Positions 37,275-46,601 of a stretch of DNA of 64,000 nucleotides are shown one piece after another. Position 1 is the stretch's first letter, and every line of letters begins with the position of its first letter. The notes under the pieces are model-generated. The model made no database searches. It was not told the DNA's origin and saw only the letters and a program-made list of their open reading frames with translations. The stretch covers positions 1,583,001 through 1,647,000 of the forward strand of contig NZ_CP063832.1 in the NCBI RefSeq assembly GCF_023277925.1, in the 5' to 3' direction. The stretch comes from Pseudomonas entomophila (GTDB taxonomy: Bacteria > Pseudomonadota > Gammaproteobacteria > Pseudomonadales > Pseudomonadaceae). Position numbers and translations under genes: made by a program.

Positions 37275-37643
37275 TATTGTCGTCCCCGCCAGGGTGAGTG
37301 CTGGGCGGGATTGTTTCATGGGGGCGCTGGAGCGGCTATCACCCTTCGGGGTGAGCGCCCTCACGCAACCGGCGCCCTGCGACAACCCCCTAGGAGCCGG
37401 CTTGCCGGCGCACACCGGCAAGGCCGGTGCCAGACACCGCGGTGCCTGTTTCGCGGGTGAACCCGCTCGCACATATTGCTACAGTGCCGCGTCGGGCCAG
37501 GAATGCGCAGAACGACAAAAATGCAGGATAGCCCTGCAGATTTGCCAATTGTGCAGGGCAAATTTGCATGACAGGATCCAGCGACCCGCCCGCGCACTCC
37601 AGGACTTCACTTGGAAAATCAATAACAAAGCAGGGAGACCGCG
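37275..37643. other. Divergent intergenic region with REP copies and an inverted repeat
   Basis: 369 bases between the LuxR copy B and the enoyl-CoA hydratase gene. REP-like hairpins fill 37390-37470 (for example CACCGGC-AAG-GCCGGTG at 37413-37429). The 11-base inverted repeat at 37536-37567 lies nearer the hydratase gene. No protein gene is seen. Confidence 0.55.
37536..37567. promoter_or_regulatory. Inverted repeat, candidate operator upstream of the acyl-CoA genes
   Basis: GCAGATTTGCC and GGCAAATTTGC are 11-base arms with one mismatch around a 10-base spacer (AATTGTGCAG). The site lies 77-108 bases before the hydratase ATG in AT-richer DNA. The centre-to-centre distance of two helical turns suits a dimeric regulator. 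The binder is unknown; the adjacent LuxR protein is one candidate. Confidence 0.4.
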
Positions 37644-38714
37644 ATGACCGCGTACGCTCAACCCTCGGCAACGGATCATGTACTGGCCGAGGTCCGCAAT
37701 CACATCGGCCACCTCACCCTCAACCGCCCCGCCGGCCTCAACGCCCTCACCTTGGAGATGGTACGCAGCCTGCAGCGCCACCTTGACCAGTGGGCCCTGG
37801 ACCCGCAGGTACATGCCGTGATGCTACGTGGCGAAGGCCCCAAGGGCTTTTGCGCCGGGGGCGATATCCGCTCGCTGCACGACAGTTTCAAGGCCGGCGA
37901 GACGCTTCACGAAGACTTCTTTGTCGAGGAATATGCCCTCGACCTGTGCATCCACCGTTACCGCAAGCCGATGCTGGTACTGATGGACGGTTTCACCCTC
38001 GGTGGCGGCATGGGCCTGGCCCAGGGCTGCGACCTGCGCATCGTCACCGAGCGCAGCCGGCTGGGCATGCCCGAGGTGGGCATCGGTTACTTCCCGGACG
38101 TCGGCGGCAGCTACTTCCTCTCCCGCGTGCCGGGCGAGCTGGGTATCTACCTCGGTGTCAGCGGCAACCAGGTCAAGGCGGCCGATGCCCTCTATTGCGG
38201 CCTGGCCGACTGGTATCTGGACAGTGAAAAACTCACTGCCCTGGATGACGGGCTCGATCGCCTGACGTTCGGCGCCAACCCGCTCAAGGACCTGCAAGGG
38301 CTGCTGGCCAAGCTGGGTACCCAGTCGCTGGAAGACGCGCCACTGGCAAAACTGCGCCCGGTGATCGATCACTTCTTCGCCCTGCCCGATCTGAACAGCA
38401 TCCTCGAGCAACTGCGGGCCGTGGCCATCGGCGACAGCCGCCAATGGGCGCTGGATACCGCCGACCTGCTGGAGACCCGCTCGCCGCTGGCCATGGCCGT
38501 AACCCTTGAGCTGCTGCGCCGCGGCCGACGCCTGGCGCTGGATGACTGCTTCGCCATGGAACTGCACATCGACCGCCAGTGGTTCGAATACGGCGATATC
38601 ATCGAAGGCGTACGCGCCCTGATCATCGACAAGGACAAGCAACCGCGCTGGAACCCGCCCACCCTGGCAGGCCTGACTGCCCAGCGGGTCGACCAATTCT
38701 TCGAAGGCCTGTGA
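37644..38714 (+). CDS. Enoyl-CoA hydratase/isomerase family, 3-hydroxyisobutyryl-CoA hydrolase-like
   Basis: 356 residues of the longer ECH_2 type of the crotonase fold. The oxyanion-hole and active-site parts are [17 protein letters not shown] (about 23-39), [17 protein letters not shown] (about 63-79) and [19 protein letters not shown] (about 143-161). This last motif, with its glutamate and aspartate, is typical of 3-hydroxyisobutyryl-CoA hydrolases of valine breakdown. AGGGAG precedes the ATG. An acyl-CoA dehydrogenase starts 16 bases after the stop, giving a two-gene branched-chain acyl-CoA unit. Confidence 0.85.
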   Translation: MTAYAQPSATDHVLAEVRNHIGHLTLNRPAGLNALTLEMVRSLQRHLDQWALDPQVHAVMLRGEGPKGFCAGGDIRSLHDSFKAGETLHEDFFVEEYALDLCIHRYRKPMLVLMDGFTLGGGMGLAQGCDLRIVTERSRLGMPEVGIGYFPDVGGSYFLSRVPGELGIYLGVSGNQVKAADALYCGLADWYLDSEKLTALDDGLDRLTFGANPLKDLQGLLAKLGTQSLEDAPLAKLRPVIDHFFALPDLNSILEQLRAVAIGDSRQWALDTADLLETRSPLAMAVTLELLRRGRRLALDDCFAMELHIDRQWFEYGDIIEGVRALIIDKDKQPRWNPPTLAGLTAQRVDQFFEGL

Positions 38715-38730
38715 GCCTGGGAGTACACAG

Positions 38731-39882
38731 ATGCAAGACCTTGAACTGAGCGAAGAGCAGATCATGATCCGCGACATGGCCCGGGACTTCGCCCGCGGCG
38801 AGATCGCGCCCCATGCCCAGGCCTGGGAGAAGGCCGGCTGGATCGACGACGAGGTGGTGCGCAAGATGGGCGAGCTGGGCCTGCTCGGCATGGTCGCCCC
38901 GGAGCAGTTCGGCGGCAGCTATACCGACTACGTGGCCTATGCCCTGGCGGTCGAGGAGATCTCCGCCGGCGACGGCGCCATCGGCGCGCTGATGAGCATC
39001 CACAACTCGGTGGGCTGCGGGCCGTTGCTGGCCTACGGCACCCCGGAACAGCAACAGGCCTGGCTACCCCGGCTGGCCACTGGCGAGGTGATCGGTTGCT
39101 TCTGCCTGACCGAGCCCCAGGCCGGCTCCGAGGCGCACAACCTGCGTACCCGCGCCGAGCTGGTCGATGGCCAATGGGTGATCAATGGCGCCAAGCAGTT
39201 CGTCAGCAATGCGCGCCGGGCCAAGCTGGCCATCGTCTTCGCCGTGACCGACCCGGAGCTGGGCAAGAAAGGCCTGTCGGCGTTTCTCGTGCCCACCGAC
39301 AACCCGGGCTTCAAGGTCGACCGCAGCGAGCACAAGATGGGGATCCGCGCCTCCGATACCTGCGCCGTGACGCTGGACAACTGCCACATCCCGGCTGCCA
39401 ACCTGCTTGGCGAGCGCGGCAAGGGCCTGGCCATCGCCCTGTCCAACCTCGAGGGTGGGCGTATCGGTATCGCCGCCCAGGCCCTGGGCATCGCCCGCGC
39501 GGCGTTCGAGGCGGCATTGGGCTATTCCCGTGACCGCATTCAGTTCGGCAAGCCGATCAACGAACACCAGAGCATCGCCAACCTGCTGGCCGATATGCAG
39601 GTGCAGGTCAATGCCGCGCGGTTGCTGATCCTGCATGCCGCGCGCCTGCGCACGGCGGGCAAGCCGTGCCTGTCGGAGGCCTCGCAGGCCAAGCTGTTCG
39701 CCTCGGAGATGGCCGAGCGGGTGTGCTCCATGGCTATCCAGGTGCATGGGGGGTATGGGTATCTGGAAGACTACCCGGTAGAGAAATACTACCGGGACGC
39801 GCGGATCACCCAGATCTACGAAGGGTCCAGCGAGATCCAGCGCATGCTGATCGCGCGGGAGTTGAAGCACTACCCGCTGTGA
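38731..39882 (+). CDS. Acyl-CoA dehydrogenase (isobutyryl/short-chain type)
   Basis: 383 residues, the usual length. FAD- and substrate-binding motifs are [18 protein letters not shown] (near 125-142), and the C-terminal signature [23 protein letters not shown] ends in [11 protein letters not shown] with the catalytic-base glutamate. These enzymes introduce the alpha-beta double bond of acyl-CoA and hand electrons to ETF. The close coupling to the hydrolase-like gene suggests isobutyryl-CoA or a related branched substrate. GGGAG lies seven bases before the ATG. Confidence 0.87.
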   Translation: MQDLELSEEQIMIRDMARDFARGEIAPHAQAWEKAGWIDDEVVRKMGELGLLGMVAPEQFGGSYTDYVAYALAVEEISAGDGAIGALMSIHNSVGCGPLLAYGTPEQQQAWLPRLATGEVIGCFCLTEPQAGSEAHNLRTRAELVDGQWVINGAKQFVSNARRAKLAIVFAVTDPELGKKGLSAFLVPTDNPGFKVDRSEHKMGIRASDTCAVTLDNCHIPAANLLGERGKGLAIALSNLEGGRIGIAAQALGIARAAFEAALGYSRDRIQFGKPINEHQSIANLLADMQVQVNAARLLILHAARLRTAGKPCLSEASQAKLFASEMAERVCSMAIQVHGGYGYLEDYPVEKYYRDARITQIYEGSSEIQRMLIARELKHYPL

Positions 39883-39887
39883 GCCGG

Positions 39888-39912
39888 TTCGCCCGCAAGG
39901 CTGGCTCCTACC
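39888..39912. repeat. Single REP repeat after the acyl-CoA dehydrogenase gene
   Basis: TTCGCCCGCAAGGCTGGC followed by TCCTACC, a variant copy of the local REP, starts six bases after the stop codon. Confidence 0.65.
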
Positions 39913-40042
39913 TTGGACGGTGGGGGCCTGCCTTGCCCGCTGTACCCGACTAGACTCAATGGACGACACCCTGGCCGCAACGCACGGTCAAGGCCAGATA
40001 GACCAGGCAAGAACGGGGGGCTGCCACACGTGGAGGTGTGCG

Positions 40043-40933
40043 ATGAGCCAGTTCAAGCGGTTGTTCGTCATGCTCGGCCCGCAGATGCGCTACAGCCCTG
40101 CCTTGCAACGGGCGGCGGCGCTGGCCGAATCCAGCGGCGCCCTGCTGGATATCAATATCTTCGTCGACGATGTCGATACCTTCGGCCTGATGGCTGACAG
40201 CCGTGAGCGTGAACGCCTGCTCGACGACAATCGCCAGTGGCTCGCGGACGCGGCGGAGCAACTGCGCGACAGCGGGCTGGATGTCTCGACCGAATTGCTG
40301 CTGACCCGCGACCCACTGAGCAGTGTCATCGAGCAAGTCGAACGCCTGGGCTGCGACCTGCTGGTCAAGGACGTGCAGCACGAACCCGTGCTCAAGCGCC
40401 TGCTGGTCACACCCCTGGACTGGCAACTGCTCAAGGATAGCCCGGTGGCCGTGCACCTGGTCAGCGATATCCGCCTGCCCCTGCCGCGCCAAATCGCCGC
40501 CGCGGTCGACCTCAACAGCCATGGCGCCGGCGAACACCTGGACGAACAGGTGATCCACAGCGCCCATGCCCTGGCCCTGCAATGCAACGCCGAACTGCAC
40601 TTGCTGCACGTCTGCGACGCAGCCAGGACCCATATCGCCGACTTCGGTGCCGGCACGGTGACCATGCCTGGGTTCGACGGCAGCGTGCGCGTGGCCCAGC
40701 GGGCAGCCTTCAACCGCCTGGGCGATCATCATGAAATTGCCTTGGAGCGCCGGCATTTTCTCGAAGGGCCGGCGATCAAGGCGATCGCCCACTACATTGC
40801 CCAGAGCCGGGTGGATGTGATCGTCATGGGCAACCACCGGCACGACGCCATGCAGACGTTCCTCGGTGGCACCACGGCGCATGTGCTGGAGCACCCGCTG
40901 TGCAACGTGCTGGCGATCAAGGCCGCGCGCTGA
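40043..40933 (+). CDS. Tandem universal stress protein (UspE-like)
   Basis: 296 residues with two Usp domains (about 1-140 and 150-296). The second has the nucleotide-binding-type ending DVIVMGNHRHDAMQTFLGGTTAHVLEHPLCNVLAIK (G-x2-G-x9-G-S/T-like). The first domain lacks a clear copy of that motif. The ATG at 40043 follows GGAGG by six bases. It stands alone between a REP copy and a strong inverted REP pair. The role is presumably in stationary-phase or stress survival. Confidence 0.85.
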   Translation: MSQFKRLFVMLGPQMRYSPALQRAAALAESSGALLDINIFVDDVDTFGLMADSRERERLLDDNRQWLADAAEQLRDSGLDVSTELLLTRDPLSSVIEQVERLGCDLLVKDVQHEPVLKRLLVTPLDWQLLKDSPVAVHLVSDIRLPLPRQIAAAVDLNSHGAGEHLDEQVIHSAHALALQCNAELHLLHVCDAARTHIADFGAGTVTMPGFDGSVRVAQRAAFNRLGDHHEIALERRHFLEGPAIKAIAHYIAQSRVDVIVMGNHRHDAMQTFLGGTTAHVLEHPLCNVLAIKAAR

Positions 40934-40944
40934 CGCAAACACAC

Positions 40945-41016
40945 ACCCTGTAGGAGCCAGCCTTGCTGGCGAACCGGGCCACCGCGGTTCGCCAGCAAGG
41001 CTGGCTCCTACAGGGT
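40945..41016. terminator. Perfect 32-bp inverted REP pair between convergent genes
   Basis: The arms 40945-40976 and 40985-41016 are exactly complementary over 32 bases with an 8-base loop. Each arm contains CCAGCCTTGCTGG or its complement. It lies 12 bases from the usp stop and 12 bases from the pagL stop, so it probably acts as a bidirectional terminator or mRNA stabiliser. Confidence 0.8.
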
Positions 41017-41027
41017 CAGGTGTGGGT

Positions 41028-41549
41028 TCAGAAGCCCTTGCTGTAGAACAGCGAGTACGACTCGATGCCGTCGTTCGGCTGCTTGAGGCCGGCGTTGGAG
41101 TAATGCATGGCGCGCAGGCCGATCTTCTGGTCGGCCGGCAGTTTCAGGCCAAAGCCGATACGGTCTTCGAAGTTGACCGACGAGCCCATGCGCTGGTCGC
41201 CCACGTCGGTCTTGGAGAACGCCGCCAGGCCGATGCCGGCCTCGATGAACGGGGTGTAGGTGAAGCCGCTGAACTCGTAGACGAACACTGGGCTCAGCGA
41301 CAGCGAGTGAGCACCGCTGGCATCCCCCCCTTCCCAATAGGTGTACGCGGCGTCCCAGTAACCGGTCACGTAGCCGGTGTTGCTTTCCAACCACTTCTTG
41401 TCCCAGTCGAACGACAGGCCTATGCGGTAGGTCATGTCGCCTTGGCCTGTAGCGCCTACGGCACCGGAAACCTGCGCGGCCTGGGCCAGGTTGGCCCCGG
41501 CGAAAGCCAGCACGGCGGCTGCCAAGGAAGCGGCGAGACGGGTTTTCAT
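41028..41549 (-). CDS. pagL: Lipid A 3-O-deacylase PagL
   Basis: 173 residues: a signal peptide (about 1-23 or 24) and an eight-stranded outer-membrane barrel. The catalytic triad is visible as H149, S151 (AMHYSN) and E163 (GIESYS). Subtracting a 23-residue signal gives H126, S128 and E140, the numbers reported for the P. aeruginosa enzyme. It removes the 3-O acyl chain of lipid A, lowering endotoxicity and modifying outer-membrane properties. The ATG at 41549 follows AGGAG. The upstream 210 bases are AT-rich (for example around 41670-41700) and may hold its promoter. Confidence 0.92.
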   Translation of the reverse strand: MKTRLAASLAAAVLAFAGANLAQAAQVSGAVGATGQGDMTYRIGLSFDWDKKWLESNTGYVTGYWDAAYTYWEGGDASGAHSLSLSPVFVYEFSGFTYTPFIEAGIGLAAFSKTDVGDQRMGSSVNFEDRIGFGLKLPADQKIGLRAMHYSNAGLKQPNDGIESYSLFYSKGF

Positions 41550-41759
41550 CAATGACTTCTCCTGATGGTCTTCACGAACAGGCCATTGCCTTCCTGGCCT
41601 GTGGCAAGCGGGGGCTTCAGCCCCTCGTTGTGCACGTGCGACCCGACACGCCCCCACCGGGTCACAAGTGGTAATAATTTTTCGATTATTGTCTGAATAA
41701 TCTCAAAGTTGAAGTGTTTTGCCACTATTGATGAAAGACAGTCCGTCCCATTCGCAGGT

Positions 41760-42503
41760 TCAATCGTATTCCGACTCCACATGCTCGCCCAGCAACCTGC
41801 GTTGTCTTGGCGTAGCCGCCGCCAGCACTTCGGGGTTGAAGTGCCAGTTGAGGTAAGGGGAAAACTTCTGCGCCACCATCCGCCGGCCATAGTGCACCTG
41901 GAGCATGTCGCGAATTTGCCCGTTGCTGCGGTTGGCGCCACCGGCATGCCAGCAATCGCTGCGAAAGACCAGCGCGTCACCGGCCTTGCAGAGGATGGGC
42001 ACGGCACCCTGCCCCTGCCAGGTGTCTTCACCCGACCTGGGCGCACGGCCCGCATGATGACTGCCAGGCACGACCCAGGTCGGCCCCAGTGTCAGGTCGA
42101 TATCACAGAGATAGAGTTGCGCGGTGAGTATCTGCATGGGCTGGGTGAACCGTTGCAGGCTGCTCAGCCACTCGGGCAACTCCATGGGCAGGTGATCCAG
42201 GTGCAACCCCAGGCCAGGGTAGCCGGGGTGGCTGCGCCATGCCGTCTGGCCAATCACGTGGCAATCGGCGCCCAGCGCGGCTTCAGCCAGCTCTATCAAC
42301 GGTGGCAGGTCGAGAAACGGCAACCACAACGGATCGCGGTTGAAGACGCACTTGTAGTGTTCCAGCAGCCCTTGGTAGTCCCAGTGGAACGGTTGTAGGT
42401 CGTCGATGGCACAGCGCAGCAATGCGATTTGCAGCGGCGCCAGCACACCGGGAATCACGGTGTACCCCTCGCACAGCGCCTGCAAACACGATTCAGTACT
42501 CAT
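41760..42503 (-). CDS. PhyH-family Fe(II)/2-oxoglutarate dioxygenase
   Basis: 247 residues of the phytanoyl-CoA dioxygenase fold. The iron triad is H-x-D in LHLDHLP (about 118-124) with a distal histidine in SDCWHAGGANRSNGQIRDML; R in that segment suits the 2-oxoglutarate carboxylate. The ATG at 42503 follows a G-run formed by the adjacent repeat. It stands alone between pagL and a small secreted protein, so the substrate is not suggested by context. Similar proteins hydroxylate amino acids, quinolones or lipids. Confidence 0.75.
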   Translation of the reverse strand: MSTESCLQALCEGYTVIPGVLAPLQIALLRCAIDDLQPFHWDYQGLLEHYKCVFNRDPLWLPFLDLPPLIELAEAALGADCHVIGQTAWRSHPGYPGLGLHLDHLPMELPEWLSSLQRFTQPMQILTAQLYLCDIDLTLGPTWVVPGSHHAGRAPRSGEDTWQGQGAVPILCKAGDALVFRSDCWHAGGANRSNGQIRDMLQVHYGRRMVAQKFSPYLNWHFNPEVLAAATPRQRRLLGEHVESEYD

Positions 42504-42595
42504 GCTACCCCCCTTGTAGGGGCCGACTTGCCGGCGAACCACCCCCCAAGCCAACCCAAAGAGAACATTTGTACTCCTGTCAAATCAACGCCAAA

Positions 42596-43039
42596 TCAAT
42601 GCCAATTCAGGTCTACCCTGGCAGGCGTCTTGCCATCCACCGCCACCAGTTGCTGCAAGGTCTGGCCATCAGCTGTGCCCGTTACCCGGTAGTGTCCCGG
42701 TGGCAATTGCACGAAGATCAGCGGGCCAACATCCTGCAAGGTCAATACCGGCTGCCCCTGGGCCGACTGGATATCCACCGTGGCACCGCTCTGGAACTGG
42801 CCATCGCGGCCGATGGAAAGGGTGATGTGCAAATCGTAACCTTGAGTACGACGCAGGGCGTTGGCTTCATCCTGGCCGATGCCACCCTGCAGGTAGCGGA
42901 TGCCGTTCTGTTGCTGGGGTTGCAGCTGCACGCCTTGTGGGTCGATCGGGGCATTGAGGTCGGCGGCGGCCGCCAGGGTCCAGGGCATGGCCAGGGCCAG
43001 CATCAGTGCCGCGCACAGGCCGTAGTGATGGGTACGCAT
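42596..43039 (-). CDS. Small secreted protein with carboxypeptidase-regulatory-like fold
   Basis: 147 residues with a signal peptide ending near LAAAADL (about 26). The mature part has GIRYLQGGIGQDEANALRR followed by beta-rich segments DLHITLSIG, VLTLQDVGPLIFVQLPPGHYRVTGT, as in transthyretin-like or carboxypeptidase regulatory domains. Similar small periplasmic proteins of unknown role are common in Pseudomonas. GGGAGG lies upstream of the ATG. It stands alone. Confidence 0.65.
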   Translation of the reverse strand: MRTHHYGLCAALMLALAMPWTLAAAADLNAPIDPQGVQLQPQQQNGIRYLQGGIGQDEANALRRTQGYDLHITLSIGRDGQFQSGATVDIQSAQGQPVLTLQDVGPLIFVQLPPGHYRVTGTADGQTLQQLVAVDGKTPARVDLNWH

Positions 43040-43148
43040 GGTGCATTCCTCCCTCTGGGGGATGGTCTACACAGTTTGGATAATTTCCAGGCGCCGTCGT
43101 TCGCACATCTGCGCGCCGTTAGTCCGTGCATCGCGGCTGAAGCCGCTC

Positions 43149-44027
43149 CTACAAGGCTGCGTCGCGACGCTCTTCAAGCAACTTGATGAACATGCTCAAG
43201 CTGCGCGATACCGTCCCACGCCGCCACACCAGCCAGGTCTTCAGGTAGCGAAAATCCTCCGCCATCGGCCAGGCGCTCACCGTGCTGCAACCCGGCATGT
43301 TGTCGAGCATGCTGCGCGGCATCATGGCAAGCCCTGCGCCGGCACTGACGCAGGCGAGCATGCCGTGGTAGGACTCCATCTCGTGGATCTTGCCCGGCAC
43401 GGCCTGGTCATGAACGAACCAGCTTTCGAAATGATGGCGGTACGAGCAGTTGGCACGGAAGGCATAGATGCTCGCGCCGTTGACGTCGCGGGCGCGGGTC
43501 ACCGGGGGGTGGTTGAGCGGCGCGATGACCATCATTTCCTCCTCGAACACCGGCATGCCCTCGAGGGTCGGGTGCAGCACCGGGCCATCGACGAAGGCGG
43601 CGACCAGCCGCCCGGACAACACCCCTTCGAGCATGGTCCCCGAGGGCCCGGTGGACAGATCCAGGTCGACCTTGGGGTAGCGCTGGTTGTAGGCCGCCAG
43701 CAGCGCCGGAATGCGTACCGCCGCCGTACTTTCCAACGAACCCAGGGCGAAGGTGCCCTGCGGATCCTCGCCGGCCACCGTCAGGCGCGCCTCGTGCACC
43801 AGGTCGAGGATGCGCCGGGTGTATTCCAGGAAGTTCCACCCGGCAGGCGACAGGCGCAGCCGGCTCTTCTCGCGGATGAACAGCTCGACCCCCAGGTCCT
43901 CTTCCAGCTGCTTGATGCGGGTGGTCAGGTTCGACGGCACCCGATGGATATGCTGTGCGGCAGCGCTGATGCTGCCGTGCTCGGCCACGGCCTTGAACAT
44001 CTCGAGTTGCACCAGGTCCACAATCAT
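43149..44027 (-). CDS. ptrR: LysR-family regulator, PtrR-like (putrescine utilisation)
   Basis: 292 residues. The N-terminal wHTH is [41 protein letters not shown], with the PSNLTTRI recognition helix characteristic of YneJ/PtrR of E. coli. The effector domain follows. In E. coli this regulator is adjacent to and controls the sad (yneI) gene. Here it is divergent from a Sad-like dehydrogenase with 99 bases between starts, which supports the name. A REP copy lies just after its stop. Confidence 0.78.
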   Translation of the reverse strand: MIVDLVQLEMFKAVAEHGSISAAAQHIHRVPSNLTTRIKQLEEDLGVELFIREKSRLRLSPAGWNFLEYTRRILDLVHEARLTVAGEDPQGTFALGSLESTAAVRIPALLAAYNQRYPKVDLDLSTGPSGTMLEGVLSGRLVAAFVDGPVLHPTLEGMPVFEEEMMVIAPLNHPPVTRARDVNGASIYAFRANCSYRHHFESWFVHDQAVPGKIHEMESYHGMLACVSAGAGLAMMPRSMLDNMPGCSTVSAWPMAEDFRYLKTWLVWRRGTVSRSLSMFIKLLEERRDAAL

Positions 44028-44126
44028 TCTCCAAACGTGAATGTTTCGCTCAGTATTATTCAGTTTTCATTAAAACGCGCCACCTCTAGTCTGGGCCCAC
44101 CCCTTTAGAACAATGAGCGTCCTGCC

Positions 44127-45512
44127 ATGAGCGAGATCAGCAGCCTGACCCACGCCATCTCCGTCGACCCCTTCAGCGGCGAACAGATCGGTCACTACGC
44201 CTTCGACACCGACGCCGCACTGGAAGCGGCGCTGCAACGCGCCAAGGTGGGCTATGGCCAGTGGCGCAAGGTGTCGCTGGGTCAGCGCAGCGAATACCTG
44301 CTCGCCCTGGCGCAGGCCCTGCAAGCCAATGCCGAAGCCTTCGCCCAGATGATCGCCCGCGAGATCGGCAAGCCGATCACCCAGGCCCGTGGTGAAGTCA
44401 GCAAGTGTGTCGGCCTGTGCCAGTGGTACGCCGAGCACGGCCCGGCGATGCTCGCCCCCGAGCCGACCCAGATCGATAAAGCCCGCATCGAGTACCGCCC
44501 GCTCGGCCCGATCCTCGCCGTGATGCCATGGAACTTCCCGCTCTGGCAGGTGCTGCGTGGCGCCGTCCCGGCCCTGCTGGCCGGCAACACCTATGTACTC
44601 AAGCATGCCCCCAACGTGATGGGCAGCGCCTACCTGTTGGCCGACCTGTTCAAGCGCTCCGGCCTGCCTGAAGGCGTGTTCGAGGTGCTCAACGTCACCC
44701 CCGAAGGCGTCACCCGCGCCATCAACGACCCGCGCATCGCCGCCATCACTCTGACCGGCAGCGTGCGCGCCGGCATGGCCATAGGCGCCCAGGCGGGTGC
44801 TGCCTTGAAGAAGTGCGTGCTGGAGCTGGGGGGGGCCGACCCGTTCATCGTGCTGGCCGATGCCGACCTCGATGCTGCGGTCAAAGCGGCGGTGATCGGC
44901 CGCTACCAGAACACCGGCCAGGTCTGCGCCGCGGCCAAACGCCTGATCGTCGAAGAAAGCATCGTCGAGGCGTTCACCGAGAAGTTCGTCGAAGCCACCC
45001 GAGCGCTGACCGTCGGCAACCCGCTTAAGGACGCCACCTATATCGGCCCGATGGCCCGCTACGACCTGCGCGACGAGCTCGACGGCCAGGTCCAGGCCAC
45101 GCTGGCCGAAGGCGCCACCTTGCTGCTGGGCGGGCACAAACTCGAAGGCGTGGGCAACTTCTACGCACCGACCGTGTTCGCCAATGTCACCCCTGAGATG
45201 ACGGCGTTCAAGCAAGAGCTGTTCGGCCCGGTGGCAGCGATCATCAGCGCCCGTGACGCCGATCATGCGGTGGAACTGGCCAACGACAGCGAGTTCGGCC
45301 TGGCCTCGACCATCTACACCGCCGACTATGCCCTGGCCGAGCGCATGACCGAGGCGCTGGACACCGGTGGCGTGTTCATCAACGGCTACTGTGCCTCCGA
45401 TCCCCGCGTGGCGTTCGGTGGCGTAAAGAAGAGCGGGTTCGGGCGCGAGCTGTCGCACTTTGGGGTGCGTGAGTTCACCAATGCGCAAACCGTGTGGCTG
45501 GATCGTAACTGA
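44127..45512 (+). CDS. sad: Succinate-semialdehyde dehydrogenase, Sad/YneI type
   Basis: 461 residues, ALDH family. It has the VMPWNFPLWQVLRGAVPALLAGN segment, the TGSVRAGMAIG NAD site, the general base in LELGGADPF and the catalytic cysteine in NTGQVCAAAKR. The shorter length and LWQVLRGAVP sequence distinguish it from GabD and match YneI. It oxidises succinate semialdehyde, the end product of putrescine/GABA breakdown, to succinate. It is divergent from the PtrR-like regulator. Confidence 0.82.
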   Translation: MSEISSLTHAISVDPFSGEQIGHYAFDTDAALEAALQRAKVGYGQWRKVSLGQRSEYLLALAQALQANAEAFAQMIAREIGKPITQARGEVSKCVGLCQWYAEHGPAMLAPEPTQIDKARIEYRPLGPILAVMPWNFPLWQVLRGAVPALLAGNTYVLKHAPNVMGSAYLLADLFKRSGLPEGVFEVLNVTPEGVTRAINDPRIAAITLTGSVRAGMAIGAQAGAALKKCVLELGGADPFIVLADADLDAAVKAAVIGRYQNTGQVCAAAKRLIVEESIVEAFTEKFVEATRALTVGNPLKDATYIGPMARYDLRDELDGQVQATLAEGATLLLGGHKLEGVGNFYAPTVFANVTPEMTAFKQELFGPVAAIISARDADHAVELANDSEFGLASTIYTADYALAERMTEALDTGGVFINGYCASDPRVAFGGVKKSGFGRELSHFGVREFTNAQTVWLDRN

Positions 45513-45551
45513 GGCCGCCATCGCGATGACCGGGCATCGAGCCAATCGCAG

Positions 45552-46451
45552 CTACTGCCCGCGCCCTCGCCTGAGGGTTTCACTCGGCAGCTCCCTGAAC
45601 AACTGCCGGTAGCTGTCGGAGAACCGCCCCAAGTGCCAGAACGACCAGCGCATGGCCACCTCGGCCACGGTCGCATCGCCTGACAGCAGGTCGCGCCGTG
45701 CGCCATTGAGCCGGCGCAGCCGCAACCAAAGCGCCGGCGGCATGTCGGTAAAGCCCTTGAACGCCTGCTGCAACTGGCGAACCGACACATTGGCGACCTT
45801 GGCCAACGCCACCAGGTTGAGGGTTTCGTCAGGGCAGTCGGCGGCCCATTCGCTGACCCGGCGCATGATCGCCCGCGCTTCGTCACGCCGCCCCAGCGCC
45901 TCGCGCGGCAAACGTTGCCCGGCATTGTCGAGGATGAACAGGCAGTCCTCCAGCAACTGCTCGGCCAGCGCCCTACCCTCCAGCGGGCAATCGGCCTGGC
46001 CAAGGCGGGTGAGCGTAGCACTCAGCCAATTACCGAACAGGGCGTTCTGCTGGCAGGCCAGCGGCACCATGAACAACCCGCGCAGGCGCTCTACATCCAG
46101 GCCATGGTTGGCCAGGAACGGCTGATCGAACACCACCGCCACCTCCTGGTAGTTCTCGGGCGTGATCCAGATGTTGCGGCTGTCTTCATTGAGCAGGTAG
46201 AGGCTGTTTTCGCTGCGGTCGAAACAGAACGCCAGCGCGCCGCTGGGGGCGCGGAAGAACTGTTCGACCCGGGTATTGAGGCGCTCTTCGTACACCTCCA
46301 CGCCCTCCAGCCCCAACCAGCGCAGCTGGCCATTGAAATGCCCCGGGGACATCTGCCGGTACTGCTGCTGCCAACCAGGGGTGGCGCGGGTTTGCTCGGT
46401 CACATCGGTGGTACGGAAGTCCTGGACTTGCAAGGCGTTTGGCGTTGTCAC
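45552..46451 (-). CDS. AraC-family regulator, EutR-like
   Basis: 299 residues from GTG at 46451, chosen because AGGA lies six bases upstream; an ATG at 46481 would start inside the palindrome at 46464. The N-terminal half has VEQFFRAPSGALAFCFDRSENSLYLLNEDS. The C-terminal double HTH has LVALAKVANVSVRQLQQAFKGFTDMPPALWLRLRRL and VAEVAMRWSFWHLGRFSDSYRQLFRE. It resembles EutR, but no ethanolamine lyase genes are near. It is divergent from the gamma-glutamylpolyamine synthetase gene, its likely target. Confidence 0.8.
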   Translation of the reverse strand: MTTPNALQVQDFRTTDVTEQTRATPGWQQQYRQMSPGHFNGQLRWLGLEGVEVYEERLNTRVEQFFRAPSGALAFCFDRSENSLYLLNEDSRNIWITPENYQEVAVVFDQPFLANHGLDVERLRGLFMVPLACQQNALFGNWLSATLTRLGQADCPLEGRALAEQLLEDCLFILDNAGQRLPREALGRRDEARAIMRRVSEWAADCPDETLNLVALAKVANVSVRQLQQAFKGFTDMPPALWLRLRRLNGARRDLLSGDATVAEVAMRWSFWHLGRFSDSYRQLFRELPSETLRRGRGQ

Positions 46452-46463
46452 GCACTGTCCTAT

Positions 46464-46480
46464 TGCACTCTTTTGGTGCA
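46464..46480. promoter_or_regulatory. NtrC-type binding site upstream of the glutamine-synthetase-like gene
   Basis: TGCACT-CTTTT-GGTGCA fits the NtrC consensus TGCAC-N7-GTGCA exactly in its outer arms. It lies 122-138 bases before the synthetase ATG, a usual enhancer distance. No convincing sigma-54 -24/-12 pair was found between it and the gene, so the AraC regulator could be the real binder. Confidence 0.5.
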
Positions 46481-46601
46481 TTCAACGGCGAAGAAAGTGG
46501 ATAGATCGCCCTCGCGGGCTGCGCCCAAGATAGTCCCCAGCGTCACCCGTGGGAAGTGCCCACTGGCGAGCGACGCACAACAACCCAACCAAGAGGTCTG
46601 T

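Noticed and set aside
46482..46601. Sigma-54 promoter (-24 GG / -12 GC) after the NtrC-like site
   Set aside because: Candidates such as TGGCGAGCGACGCA have the wrong GG-GC spacing, so no such promoter is annotated.
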